A DNA stretch of 64,000 bases from assembly GCA_963837335.1 (NCBI GenBank), contig CAWINS010000030.1:1-64000 (forward strand), read 5' to 3'. This DNA is from RYN-230 sp963837335 (GTDB taxonomy: Bacteria > Actinomycetota > Actinomycetes > Streptosporangiales > Streptosporangiaceae). The notes under the pieces were generated by a model that made no database searches, was not told the origin of the DNA, and was given only the letters and a program-made list of their open reading frames with translations. Of the stretch, positions 28,609 through 38,323 are shown one piece after another. The position numbers were made by a program, and so were the translations under genes. Position 1 is the stretch's first letter. Each line of letters starts with the position of its first letter.

Positions 28609-28630
28609 GATGGTTGGCTCCGGCCGGGCC

Positions 28631-29137
28631 TTAGTTCCCTTCGCTGAGCTTGGTGAGGCGGCGCTCGAACATGGTGGTCACGGCCAGGCGGCTCTCGTGG
28701 GCCTTCTCGTAGTCGAGCAGCGTCTGGACCTGGCCGGCGTCCAGCACCCGCAACCGGGCCCGGAGTGAAGCCACCGAGAGCTGGTCGTAGTTGGGGACGG
28801 GCAGGGCCTCGCCGACGGTTGCGGCAGGCGGGGCAGGTTCGGAGGGTGCAGGCTCGGCTTCCTGTTGCATGGCCGGCTGGGCTGCGGCGGGAGCGGGCTC
28901 GGCCGGGAGGGGTTCCTCGGCGGTGACCTCGGCCAGGGCAGGCTCGGCCTCCTGCTGCATGGCCGGCCGGGCTGCGGCCGGGGCAGGCTCGGCGGGAGCG
29001 GGCTCAGCGGGGACAGAGACGGCTGGGACAACCTCGGTAGGCGTGTACTCGGTGGACGGCGCTGGGGCAGGAGCGGGTTCCGCAACGGCCCGAGTGACTC
29101 GGGGCACGTCCTCCTCTTCTTCGCCCCCGTCGAGCAC
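28631..29137 (-). CDS. Acidic Pro/Ala-rich protein with a conserved C-terminal helix domain
   Basis: 168 residues. An acidic, Pro/Ala/Glu-rich first part contains two near-identical copies of MQQEAEPA. The C-terminal 60 residues form a conserved helical domain: LPVPNYDQLSVASLRARLRV, VQTLLDYEKAHESRLAVTTM, FERRLTKL. By position between xseA and ispH, and by the PNYD-SLRARL motif, it resembles the C-terminal part of the actinobacterial lipid-droplet-associated protein (Rv1109c type). GTG start at 29137 with GGGGAA seven bases upstream. It may be a separate gene or the second half of a protein split from the gene at 29154. Confidence 0.7.
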   Translation of the reverse strand: MLDGGEEEEDVPRVTRAVAEPAPAPAPSTEYTPTEVVPAVSVPAEPAPAEPAPAAARPAMQQEAEPALAEVTAEEPLPAEPAPAAAQPAMQQEAEPAPSEPAPPAATVGEALPVPNYDQLSVASLRARLRVLDAGQVQTLLDYEKAHESRLAVTTMFERRLTKLSEGN

Positions 29138-29153
29138 CCTGACGTTCCCCGTC

Positions 29154-29426
29154 TTATCCAGTGACCGCCACCGCGAGGTCTCCGCGTCCGGCCTGGCCGG
29201 CCTGGCTGGTTTGGCCGGCGCTGGCCGGTTTGGCCGGGGTTACCGGAGCTGGGGCCTGATCCGCTGGCCGGGTGGTCGTCGCCGGGGCGCTGCCCGAGAG
29301 CTGCTCGGCAGCTCGTGCCCGGAGCCGATCCGCGACCAGCAGGAGCTGGCCGATGCTGGCGAATACCGTCCGCAACGCCTGCGCCGGGATTTCCTTGAGG
29401 CGGTCATTGACCTGCGGCAAAGGCAT
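29154..29426 (-). CDS. Small amphipathic protein, possible N-terminal half of Rv1109c-type protein
   Basis: 90 residues from the ATG at 29426, supported by GGAGA eight bases upstream. MPLPQVNDRLKEIPAQALRT leads into FASIGQLLLVADRLRARAAE, a hydrophobic/amphipathic helix, then an Ala/Pro/Thr tail. Stops 16 bases before the next gene and in a different frame. In mycobacteria one protein at this position has an N-terminal hydrophobic segment and a C-terminal PNYD domain; here the two parts are separate ORFs. Confidence 0.6.
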   Translation of the reverse strand: MPLPQVNDRLKEIPAQALRTVFASIGQLLLVADRLRARAAEQLSGSAPATTTRPADQAPAPVTPAKPASAGQTSQAGQAGRGDLAVAVTG

Positions 29427-29704
29427 TTTGATCGTTCTCCTCGGGTATGTCCCGGCATGAGGGCTCCGGGTGCCCGCGCGACTCCACGGTGCCTGCCCGC
29501 CGGGCTTTCCGGCCCTGGCGGCGCAGCACGGGTCCGTGACAGGCACAGTCGTACCAGATCGAGCATGACACTGTCACGGCCCGCTGCTGGGAGATTGGCG
29601 CTTCTGGGGCGATAAGCGGCGGTGACCAGTGAGCTTGGCGAGCCGCACGGTACGGGGGTGCCGCCCTGGCATGGGGCACGGGGGGCTCAACTACCATAGG
29701 GGAC

Positions 29705-30658
29705 ATGCCCGCGACTACCCGACGCGTACTGCTCGCCAAGCCCCGGGGTTATTGTGCCGGGGTGGACCGGGCCGTACAGGCCGTCGAGACGGCCCTCGAA
29801 CGCTACGGTGCCCCGGTCTACGTGCGTAAGCAGATCGTCCACAACACCCATGTCGTCCGTGAGCTCGAGATGCGCGGCGCGATCTTCGTGGATGAGGCCG
29901 AGGGCGTGCCCGAGGGCGCCGTTGTGGTCTTTTCCGCCCACGGGATATCGCCCGAGGTGCGCGAGGAGGCGAAGCGCCGCAACCTGCGGACCATCGACGC
30001 CACCTGTCCGCTGGTCACCAAGGTGCACAACGAGGCCAAGCGGTTCGCCGCCCAGGACTTCGACATCCTCCTCATCGGCCATGAAAACCATGAGGAAGTG
30101 GTCGGCACCACTGGGGAGGCCCCAGGCCGGATTCACCTGGTAGATGGCCCCGAAGGTGGCGCGGACGTCCAGGTCCGCGATCCGGACAAGGTGGCCTGGC
30201 TGTCACAGACCACGCTGTCCGTGGACGAGACCCTGCAGACGGTGGCGGCGCTCCGTGAGAGGTTCCCGAATCTCGCCGACCCGCCCAGTGATGACATCTG
30301 CTACGCCACCCAGAACCGTCAGGTGGCGGTGAAGAAGATCGCCACCGACTCGGACGTGGTAATCGTCGTGGGGTCGGCCAACTCGTCGAACTCGGTCCGC
30401 CTGGTCGAGGTGGCCCTGGACGCCGGCGCCCCCGCGTCCTACCTGGTCGAGGACGCTACGGCGATCGACCCGGCCTGGCTGGCCGAGGCAAGCACGGTGG
30501 GCCTGACGAGCGGGGCCTCAGTTCCCGAGGAACTGGTGACCGGCGTGCTGGAGTACCTCGCGGAGTGCGGGTTCGGCACCGTGGAGGAAGTCGAGGCGGT
30601 CGAGGAGCGGCTGGTCTTCGCGCCGCCCCCGGAACTGCGCCGCGCTGCTCGCCGGTAG
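29705..30658 (+). CDS. ispH: 4-hydroxy-3-methylbut-2-enyl diphosphate reductase
   Basis: 317 residues, full length. Last enzyme of the MEP isoprenoid pathway, reducing HMBPP to IPP and DMAPP with a 4Fe-4S cluster. Cluster Cys in KPRGYCAGVDRAV, IDATCPLVTKVH and DDICYATQNRQ are all present, as are VHNTHVV, FSAHGISP, IGHENHEEVVGT and SANSSNSVRL. ATG start at 29705. Divergent from xseA and its small neighbours, the usual actinobacterial arrangement. Confidence 0.98.
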   Translation: MPATTRRVLLAKPRGYCAGVDRAVQAVETALERYGAPVYVRKQIVHNTHVVRELEMRGAIFVDEAEGVPEGAVVVFSAHGISPEVREEAKRRNLRTIDATCPLVTKVHNEAKRFAAQDFDILLIGHENHEEVVGTTGEAPGRIHLVDGPEGGADVQVRDPDKVAWLSQTTLSVDETLQTVAALRERFPNLADPPSDDICYATQNRQVAVKKIATDSDVVIVVGSANSSNSVRLVEVALDAGAPASYLVEDATAIDPAWLAEASTVGLTSGASVPEELVTGVLEYLAECGFGTVEEVEAVEERLVFAPPPELRRAARR

Positions 30659-30690
30659 CAGGTCAGCGTTAAGGGCTCAGCGGTAGCGGC

Positions 30691-31650
30691 TCAGCGCGAA
30701 CCGCGAGAGCCGGGCCGGTAGCCTCCGTGGCTGACCGTGGCCGCGGGGCTCTCTGCGCGTGGCCGGGGCAGATCGGGCCGCAAGCCGTGACGCAGTTCGG
30801 TGACGCACCGGGGCAGGCCGCGGGCCCAGGCGACAATCAGGTACAGGATGACCCCCGCGAACAGCCATGGAGCGACGTTCGCCAGGGTCAGCGCGGTTCC
30901 CTCCACCGTCGAGATGATCACGGTGCCCTGCGCGGTGAGGGCTTTGACGCAGACGAGCGCGCAGAAGAAGAGCAACGGCGGGCTCACCGCGACCGCTAGC
31001 AGGTCCCGCGGCCTGGTGTACCAGGCCGCGGCCACACTGCCGATCACGAAGCTGGCGCCGGCCAGGACACCCCACTGAAGCCAGTTCGCTACCAGCAGGC
31101 TGACCAGGAACAGCAGGAGCATGCCCGCGATCGCCCCGCGCCCGGTCAGCGTGATCCGGCCGCGATCCGCAGGGTTAGCCCGCTCAGTGCTGGCCTGCTC
31201 GGTGCTGGCCCACTCAGCGCTGGCCTGTTCGGCGCCGGCCTGTCCAGTGCTCGCCTGCTCGCTGGTCGTGCCGTGCTGCGTGATCGTGCCCGGTGCCGCG
31301 GCCGGGTCGCGTTCCGCGGTGCCCGCAGGCCAATCATGGCTCCGGCCAGACCCGGACCACGGATCAGCGGGTCCCCAGCGGGGCCCGGAACCGGACACAT
31401 CGATCCGTCCCTGGGACCGGGAACTCGCGGTTGCCGGGGGCGTGGAGGAGCGGTCTGCTCCTGGCCGGTGCCGAGGCCAGGACGCATCAGGCCGTGGCTG
31501 GGACACCTTGTGCTCCCTCCCCGGCGCTGCCGTGCCGATGACGGCGTCGCTGGCCACGGTACCCCGGCGCGGCGCCCGATCAGGGCGATTGACACGCCCG
31601 GACGGCAGGTTGGACCGCAGGTCCGCGAGCGCCGATTCACCCTTCGCCAC
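30691..31650 (-). CDS. DUF6542 membrane protein
   Basis: 319 residues. A long disordered, charged N-terminus (about 170 residues) with pentapeptide repeats (ASTEQ, ASTER) precedes four membrane segments: AIAGMLLLFLVSLLVANWLQ, WGVLAGASFVIGSVAAAW, VAVSPPLLFFCALVCVKALT, LFAGVILYLIVAWARGL. This matches the DUF6542 family found between ispH and ychF in actinobacteria; role unknown. GTG start at 31650 without a strong ribosome site, so the N-terminus is uncertain. Confidence 0.85.
   Translation of the reverse strand: MAKGESALADLRSNLPSGRVNRPDRAPRRGTVASDAVIGTAAPGREHKVSQPRPDASWPRHRPGADRSSTPPATASSRSQGRIDVSGSGPRWGPADPWSGSGRSHDWPAGTAERDPAAAPGTITQHGTTSEQASTGQAGAEQASAEWASTEQASTERANPADRGRITLTGRGAIAGMLLLFLVSLLVANWLQWGVLAGASFVIGSVAAAWYTRPRDLLAVAVSPPLLFFCALVCVKALTAQGTVIISTVEGTALTLANVAPWLFAGVILYLIVAWARGLPRCVTELRHGLRPDLPRPRAESPAATVSHGGYRPGSRGSR
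31182..31256 (-). repeat. 15-bp tandem repeats in the DUF6542 protein N-terminus
   Basis: Five units of about 15 bp, consensus GCTCAGTGCTGGCCT, encoding ASxEQ-type pentapeptides on the minus strand. Confidence 0.8.
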
Positions 31651-31842
31651 GCGCTTGACGGCCAGCTTTGCCGTCCGTCAGGTGGTCCACCGAGCGTCCG
31701 TCCGACGCTCAACTGGCCGGATCGATGCTCTCCCCCAGATCTTCCTGCCCCAGTAGATCTGCTCCACGCGGGGCCGCCCGAAACGGTCAGCAGTGCCCCG
31801 AACACAGCGATCAGGATCCAGCAGACGCAGGTGCGGTCCGGC

Positions 31843-33351
31843 TTAGCTGGCTGCGCCATTTCGTCCCGGTATCGCCATCGCGGCCCCTGGTGACTCGTCC
31901 GGGCGGGGAAGCACCGGGGGGCATGGCGCGGGATGACCGGGGTCCGGGGAGTCCGGTTGCGGGGGGACACCCAGCTCGGGGGGGCCCAGTTCTCCGGCGG
32001 CCAGTTCTCCGGCGGCCAGTTCCGGGGCGGCCAGTTCCGGGGCGGCCAGTTCCGGGGCGGCCGGTTCCGGAGCGGCCAGTTCCGGAGCCGACAGTGTCCT
32101 GGGGGCCTCCTCGATGAGCCCGGGAGTCTCCAGTTCTCCCTCCACCACGCCGAGCTGACTCAGACGGCGCGCGCTGACCAGTACCCGGCTCTCCAGTGAG
32201 CCAACGGTCTGGTTGTACGTAGTGACTGCGGAGGTGAGTGTGCGGCCGAGGCGGTCCATGTTCCGCCCCAGGCTCGAGATCCGTTCGTAGAGCTCACGGC
32301 CCAGGTCGAAGGCGGCCCGCGCGTTATCGGCCAGCGCGTCCTGCTGCCACGCGTACTGGGCGGTCCGCAGCATCGTGACCAGGGTGGTGGGCGTGGCGAT
32401 GTGTACCTTGCGGGCCATGGCGTGCTCCAGCAGCGCGGGATCGTGCTCCAGTGCGGGGGCCAGGAACGCCTCGCCAGGGATGAACAGCACGACGAACTCC
32501 GGCGCGGGGCTGACCGTGGCCCAGTACGACTTCGCCGCGAGCCGGTCCACGTGCTCGCGCAGATGCCGGGCGTGGGCGTCCAGCCGGGCCGCCCGGATCA
32601 CCTCGTCCGAGGTCTCTGCCGCTTCCAGGTAGGCCGCCAGCGAGACCTTCGAGTCGACCACGATGTTCTTGCCGCCGGCCAGCCGCACCACCATGTCCGG
32701 GCGCAACATGCCCTCGGCCGTCTGCACGCTGACCTGCTCGTCGAAGTCGCACCGGGGAGCCATCCCGGACAACTCCACCACCCGGCGCAGCTGCATTTCG
32801 CCCCACCGGCCGCGCGCCTCCGGCCGCCGCAGGGCGGTCACGAGCGCCTGGGTCTGGGCGCGCAGATCCTCCGAACTCTGCCTGGTGATCTTCATCTGCT
32901 CGGTCAGGGCGGCATGGGACAGGTGCCGGGCTTCCTCGGTCTGCCGCAACTGGTCCTCTACCTTGGCCAGGGTGTCCCGCAGCGGCTGAACCAGGTGCTC
33001 GACCGCGGCCCGGCGGGTCTCCAGCTCGCCCGCGGCCTTGGCGTTGGCGGCGCTGAGCCGCCCCTCGGCGATCTCCAGGAACATCGTGGCGCTGCGGTCG
33101 AGCGCCTGCGCGGACATGGCCTGGAAGCGCTCGGCGAGCTGGCCGTCGATCAGCGCGGCCCGCTCCTGGGCGGCGCGCTCCATGATGGCCGCCCGGTCCT
33201 GGGCGGACCGGGCGCGCTCCTCCGCGGCGCGGGCCTGCCCGGTCAGGTCGGCGGTCATGCTGGCCAGCCGGCCGCGGGCGTACAGGTAACCGAGCGCGGC
33301 GCCAACCACGCCCCCCAGCACCAGAAGGGCGAACATCCAGAAGACGTCCAT
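31843..33351 (-). CDS. rmuC: DNA recombination protein RmuC
   Basis: 502 residues from the ATG at 33351. N-terminal membrane anchor (MFALLVLGGVVGAALGYLYA), coiled-coil (about 35-180) with many Ala/Glu/Arg, then the RmuC nuclease-fold domain: RGRWGEMQLRRVVELSGM, DMVVRLAGGKNIVVDSKVSL, VVLFIPGEAF, IATPTTLVTMLRTAQYAWQQ. The family limits DNA inversions; a restriction-like nuclease role is proposed. The C-terminus carries an array of AAPEL pentapeptides absent from usual RmuC. The upstream in-frame GTG adds an unlikely basic leader. Confidence 0.93.
   Translation of the reverse strand: MDVFWMFALLVLGGVVGAALGYLYARGRLASMTADLTGQARAAEERARSAQDRAAIMERAAQERAALIDGQLAERFQAMSAQALDRSATMFLEIAEGRLSAANAKAAGELETRRAAVEHLVQPLRDTLAKVEDQLRQTEEARHLSHAALTEQMKITRQSSEDLRAQTQALVTALRRPEARGRWGEMQLRRVVELSGMAPRCDFDEQVSVQTAEGMLRPDMVVRLAGGKNIVVDSKVSLAAYLEAAETSDEVIRAARLDAHARHLREHVDRLAAKSYWATVSPAPEFVVLFIPGEAFLAPALEHDPALLEHAMARKVHIATPTTLVTMLRTAQYAWQQDALADNARAAFDLGRELYERISSLGRNMDRLGRTLTSAVTTYNQTVGSLESRVLVSARRLSQLGVVEGELETPGLIEEAPRTLSAPELAAPEPAAPELAAPELAAPELAAGELAAGELGPPELGVPPQPDSPDPGHPAPCPPVLPRPDESPGAAMAIPGRNGAAS
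31981..32085 (-). repeat. 15-bp tandem repeats in the RmuC C-terminal tail
   Basis: Seven units, consensus GGCGGCCAGTTCCGG, encoding APELA on the minus strand. Adjacent units are nearly identical, indicating recent expansion. Confidence 0.95.
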
Positions 33352-33549
33352 GGTCCGCCATGGTGGCAGCGGCCACTGACAGTTTCCTGTCCGACACGCC
33401 TGGCCAGCTCCCCGGTCGGCAGGCCATCTCGTGGCCCTGACCATCCGCCTGGCCGCGGCGAGGACAGCTCCGTGAACCGCTTTGGCGGCGAGTGCTGATT
33501 AACCGGTGGACACTCACGAGGAAGGTACTCACATGGATAGAGATCGCGG

Positions 33550-34158
33550 ATGAAGCCTGCGGAGCTTCTGGCCGAAGAGCTGGACGACGACTCCGTCATC
33601 GTCGAGCGCTCCTGGCGTGAGCCCGAGCAGTTCGCGGTGCTCTTCGACCGTCATGCGCCGCGCATTCACCGGTATGCCGCCCGCCGGATCGGTCGTCAGG
33701 TGGCCGACGACGTGGTGGCCGAGACGTTCCTGGCGGCGTTCGCGAAGCGACGGCAGTACTGCACGGGCTACCGGGACGCCGGGCCGTGGCTCTACGGAAT
33801 CGCCACCAACCTGATCGGACAGCACCGCCGCGATGAAGCCCGCCAGTTCCGGACCCGGCGAGCGGCGCTGGCCGATCTGGATGTGCCTGGCCCCGCCGAC
33901 CGGGTGTCGGCTGATCTCACGGCACGCTCGGTCCGCGGCCTGCTGGCCGCGGCGCTCGCCGAGTTGGCCGCCGCAGACCGCGACGTGGTGATCCTGATCG
34001 CCTGGGAGCAGCTGACCTACGAGGAGGCCGCCCGGGCGCTCGGCATTCCGGTCGGGACCGTCCGGTCCCGGCTGAATCGCGCCCGGGGCAGGCTGCGCCG
34101 CGCGCTCGCTGAGACGGACAGCGCCGAGACATTCGAGGAGATCTTGAGCAATGAATGA
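33550..34158 (+). CDS. RNA polymerase sigma factor, sigma-70 family (ECF-like)
   Basis: 202 residues. Region 2 at about 25-95: FAVLFDRHAPRIHRYAARRI, DDVVAETFLAAFAKRR, GPWLYGIATNLIGQHRRDEA. Region 4 at about 130-185: ALAELAAADRDVVILIAWEQ, LTYEEAARALGIPVGTVRSR. No region 3. Overlaps the following membrane protein gene by 8 bases, so the pair is cotranslated; the partner is likely its regulator. Confidence 0.94.
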   Translation: MKPAELLAEELDDDSVIVERSWREPEQFAVLFDRHAPRIHRYAARRIGRQVADDVVAETFLAAFAKRRQYCTGYRDAGPWLYGIATNLIGQHRRDEARQFRTRRAALADLDVPGPADRVSADLTARSVRGLLAAALAELAAADRDVVILIAWEQLTYEEAARALGIPVGTVRSRLNRARGRLRRALAETDSAETFEEILSNE

Positions 34159-35197
34159 CCTGGACTTGATCAGGGAACTGGCGCCTGAAGAGCGCCTGCC
34201 CGGCGTCACTGAGCTCGCATCCGCCCGCGGTCGGCTGACTGCCGCGATCGCGACGGAAGTCAGCGGCGGGGCAGCCCAGCGAACCGCCCAGCAGGCCCAG
34301 GCACAGGCCCAGGCACCGGGCAGGCGCACTGCCGCCGGGCCACCCGGCGCGCCGCCCGTCAGGTCGCGGTGGTCAGCCCGGCGGCTCGTATTCGTCAGTG
34401 TCGCCGCGACGGCCATCGCCGCGGGTGTAGCGGCGGCGCTGATCGTCGTGCCTGGCCACGACGGACAGCCGGGCCGCACATCTGCCGTGCTGCCCGGCGG
34501 GGGCAAGAACGGGGTCAGCCTGACTGCGGCGCAGTTCCTGACTGCGGCCGCCCGGGCCGCGCTCCGGCAGCCTGCCGGAGCGCCGCGCCCCAGCCAATGG
34601 GTCTACAGCGAGACTGAGGGACCGACCGGGGCGAAGACGCAGCTCTGGCTGCCGGCCGACGGCCGCCACAGCGGGCTGGTTCATCCGTCGCAAGGAGCGG
34701 GCCAGTATCCCGCCTGCACGCTCGCCCAGGCCGAGACCAAGCACTGCCTGCCGGATGTCGGCTACTTCCCGGACATGCCGACCAACCCCCAGCGGCTCTT
34801 CGCTTACCTGGACAAAGTCCAGATTGCCTCGGACACCGCCCAGCCCGGTGAGGGGAGATCCTGGCTGGCCAACCAGCTCGCCAAGGGAGTCTTCGTGCTG
34901 ATGCAGCAGAGTTACCTGCGGCCCGCGCAGCGGGCCGCCCTGTATGAGCTCATGGCGGATACTCCCGGCTTCACGGTCGTCCCGCATGTGCGGGACGCGG
35001 TCGGGCGCGTCGGCGTGGCCGTTGAGTGGATCTTCGAGGGTGGTAGAGGCGCGGTCATCTTCGAACCCGGGACGTATGAGTTCCTGGGCGTCAGGACATG
35101 GCCCGCGGCTTCGTTCCACGGGCCGGGCGCCCACCAGTACGACGGCGACGCGCTGCTCAAGCTCGCGGTCGTCAACCGGATGGGCCAGCTGCCCTAG
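34151..35197 (+). CDS. CU044_5270 family membrane protein
   Basis: 348 residues. N-terminal cytoplasmic part of about 75 residues (MNDLDLIRELAPEERLPG), one membrane helix (LVFVSVAATAIAAGVAAALIV), and an outer domain with QWVYSETEG, PTNPQRLFAYLD and a late repeat GFTVVPHVRDAVGRVGVAVE. This is the arrangement of the actinobacterial CU044_5270 family, nearly always encoded after an ECF-type sigma gene and thought to act with it in signalling. Its biochemical role is unknown. Confidence 0.88.
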   Translation: MNDLDLIRELAPEERLPGVTELASARGRLTAAIATEVSGGAAQRTAQQAQAQAQAPGRRTAAGPPGAPPVRSRWSARRLVFVSVAATAIAAGVAAALIVVPGHDGQPGRTSAVLPGGGKNGVSLTAAQFLTAAARAALRQPAGAPRPSQWVYSETEGPTGAKTQLWLPADGRHSGLVHPSQGAGQYPACTLAQAETKHCLPDVGYFPDMPTNPQRLFAYLDKVQIASDTAQPGEGRSWLANQLAKGVFVLMQQSYLRPAQRAALYELMADTPGFTVVPHVRDAVGRVGVAVEWIFEGGRGAVIFEPGTYEFLGVRTWPAASFHGPGAHQYDGDALLKLAVVNRMGQLP

Positions 35198-35279
35198 TCC
35201 CCGCCCGCCGGGCGGCCGCCACACGGGCGCGGCGGCCGCCCGGCAGGTCTACCCGGCGATCCGCTCTAGACTCGCGCAG

Positions 35280-36371
<1,092 letters not shown>

Positions 36372-36467
36372 ATGTCAGACCCGCTTTCTACGGTTCGTAC
36401 CACCCAGAGGTCCAGTCTGTCCTTGGGGTGTCCGCCACGGCTACGTACACTGGGAGGCGGGAGTCAG

Positions 36468-36653
36468 GTGGCGAAGCACGCCCGGCACGATCAGCGATCA
36501 ATGAAACGACTGCTCGAAGCAAACGGCTGGATCGAGACCGCCGGGGGTAAGCACGTCGTGAAGATGACCAAACCCGGCCACCGGCCGATCACTCTGCCCC
36601 ATGACAAGGGTGGCGGAGGTTACCCAATCGGGTTATCGATGGCGATCATGTGA
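36468..36653 (+). CDS. hicA: HicA-like toxin, truncated by a premature stop
   Basis: 61 residues from a GTG at 36468 preceded by GGGAGG. HicA fold: SMKRLLEANGWIETAGGKHV, VKMTKPGHRPITLPH, GLSMAIM; the His of GGKHV is the expected RNase residue. HicA toxins cut mRNA. The frame ends with TGA at 36651-36653, but continues beyond it as QAGLKGGDE to a TGA at 36681 that overlaps the hicB ATG (TGATG). QAGL is the usual HicA ending, so a CGA-to-TGA change probably removed the last ten residues. Activity is uncertain. Confidence 0.85.
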   Translation: MAKHARHDQRSMKRLLEANGWIETAGGKHVVKMTKPGHRPITLPHDKGGGGYPIGLSMAIM

Positions 36654-36682
36654 CAGGCAGGACTCAAGGGAGGCGACGAGTG

Positions 36683-36919
36683 ATGGCCGGAGAGGTGTAT
36701 ACCGTCCGCGTCCACCACGAGCCGGGTGAAGAGCTCTGGGCCGAAGTCCTTGAGCTGCCCGGCTGCTTCGCTGCCGGTGCTGATATGGAGGAGCTACGGC
36801 AGGCTCTGACCGAGGCCATCAGCCTCTACCTGTCCGAACCGGGCGATGTGAAGCACGTCGAGCTTGAGGACGAGCCGGGATCAGTCACCGAGCATCGGAT
36901 GCTAGCGCGAACCGCCTGA
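36683..36919 (+). CDS. hicB: HicB-like antitoxin
   Basis: 78 residues. HicB N-terminal fold: VYTVRVHHEPGEELWAEVLE, LPGCFAAGADMEELRQALTE, AISLYLSEPG. No C-terminal DNA-binding domain is present, so this is a short HicB that neutralises HicA but may not autoregulate. The ATG at 36683 overlaps the ancestral hicA stop; GGGAGGCG lies about seven bases upstream. An in-frame GTG-like start inside hicA is less likely. Confidence 0.88.
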   Translation: MAGEVYTVRVHHEPGEELWAEVLELPGCFAAGADMEELRQALTEAISLYLSEPGDVKHVELEDEPGSVTEHRMLARTA

Positions 36920-36962
36920 CGGAGCACGCGTCGCTGGGTGGCGTTGATCGGCGGCGCCGTCA

Positions 36963-36983
36963 GGTCGAGTTCCGCTTCAACGT
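36963..36983 (+). repeat. 21-bp direct repeat, ychF 3' end (right copy)
   Basis: Identical to 36347-36367 and followed by C TAG, so it would encode VEFRFNV and stop, a complete alternative ychF terminus. Bounds the hicAB cassette of 616 bp. Confidence 0.9.
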
Positions 36984-37006
36984 CTAGCGCCCTGCGGAGT
37001 GCCGTG

Positions 37007-37735
37007 ATGGCGGATGCGCTGTTCGAGGAACCGCGGCTGGCCGCGGTCTACGATCCCCTCGATCCTGACCGCGACGACCTCGTGGTGTACGCGGCGATCG
37101 CCGAGGAGTTCGGGGCCCGCAGTGTCCTCGACATCGGGTGCGGCACGGGCACCTTCGCCTGCCTTCTCGCAGGCCGTGGCGTCGACGTCATGGGCGTGGA
37201 CCCGGCGGGTGCCTCGCTTGATGTGGCCCGGGCCAAGCCGGGTGCCGGGCGGGTGCGCTGGCTGCGGTGCGACGCGGCCGGCCTGCCTCCGCTCCAGGTC
37301 GAGCTCGCGACGATGACGGGGAACGTCGCCCAGGTCTTCCTCACCAACGCGGAGTGGGACGCAGCCCTGCGGAGTGCTCATGCCGCTCTCCGGCCTGGCG
37401 GGCGCCTGGTCTTCGAGACCCGTAATCCGGCCGCGCAGGCGTGGCGGGAATGGAATCGCGCCGGCTCGCTGTCGCGGGCCGTCGTTGCCGGGGTTGGCGC
37501 GGTTCGGTCGTGGTCCGAGGTGACCGACATCCGCGGTGACCTGGTGTCCTTCCGGTCGATCTTCGTGTTCGAGGCGGACGGCGCGACCCTGACCTCGGAG
37601 TTGACGCTGCGCTTCCGGCAGCGCGATGAGGTCGCCGATTCCCTGATGGCGGCCGGTTTCGTCGTGGACGATTTGCGTGACGCACCCGACCGGCCCGGTC
37701 GTGAGCTGGTCTTCGTCGCGCGGCGTCCGGGCTGA
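37007..37735 (+). CDS. Class I SAM-dependent methyltransferase
   Basis: 242 residues from the ATG at 37007 (GGAG upstream). Rossmann motif I VLDIGCGTGTFACLLA, motif II region VMGVDPAGASLDVA, motif III LRPGGRLVFETRNPA. The N-terminus AVYDPLDPDRDDLVVYAAIA is typical of small-molecule methyltransferases of the Methyltransf_11/25 type. Substrate unknown. Starts directly after the right copy of the ychF-end repeat. Confidence 0.9.
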   Translation: MADALFEEPRLAAVYDPLDPDRDDLVVYAAIAEEFGARSVLDIGCGTGTFACLLAGRGVDVMGVDPAGASLDVARAKPGAGRVRWLRCDAAGLPPLQVELATMTGNVAQVFLTNAEWDAALRSAHAALRPGGRLVFETRNPAAQAWREWNRAGSLSRAVVAGVGAVRSWSEVTDIRGDLVSFRSIFVFEADGATLTSELTLRFRQRDEVADSLMAAGFVVDDLRDAPDRPGRELVFVARRPG

Positions 37736-38323
37736 GCCGCCATCTCCGCAGGTGATTCCCAGGAGCCGCCCGGCCGCTAATCCGGTGTACGGCAGTGGTC
37801 TTGTGGGTGAGCAGTGAGATTCGTGCCTTCTGGGGCTCGATAAGCCGGATGATTTGCCGACGCTAAGGCCTGGGAGAGTGGCGTATTAGCGAGCATGAAG
37901 TCGCACCGCTGGCCGGCAATCGGACGGACCACTCCGGCAGGAGGCCTAGACGTCAACACGGGCCAGATGCCCGTGCGACACGGGCGCTGCGGTGCTCGCC
38001 CGGGCCTCCAGATACCGCTAAGATGCCTCGTAAGGCATCGGGTGCAACTATTTTCCCCTGGGTTGCGGGGCACGCTGACAGCTGTCAACCGAGAGTTCCT
38101 GGCAAACCTGCGTATCGACATCGTCGCAGGTCAGAGACCTGCGATGGCAATCGTGGTGCTCTCACGCTGGTCAATGGGCGGTTTGTTTGCCCGTGTACCG
38201 GGCAGTGGGCCTCGCGAAAGGGGCTCCCGGGTCGGCAGGTTATGGCGCAGAATAGGGCGATAGACGGCATAGGAAGGCACCGCAACTCTTTGCTGCGCGT
38301 GCGCAGGAACGGGCGGAGGTGCG
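37736..38323. other. Intergenic region before the secretion module
   Basis: No gene supported; small ORFs on both strands (for example 37895-38263) have no ribosome site, odd composition and no recognisable product. A 7-bp hairpin GCCCGTG-CGA-CACGGGC lies at 37969-37985. A promoter for the TcpC-like gene is expected near the end, where A+T content rises. Confidence 0.45.

Noticed and set aside
31146..31970. 274-codon minus-strand frame overlapping the DUF6542 gene
   Set aside because: Arg/Pro/Ser-rich alternate frame of DUF6542 and RmuC ends with no recognisable product.
37895..38263. 122-codon plus-strand ORF before the secretion module
   Set aside because: No ribosome site, no domain, and composition unlike neighbouring proteins.
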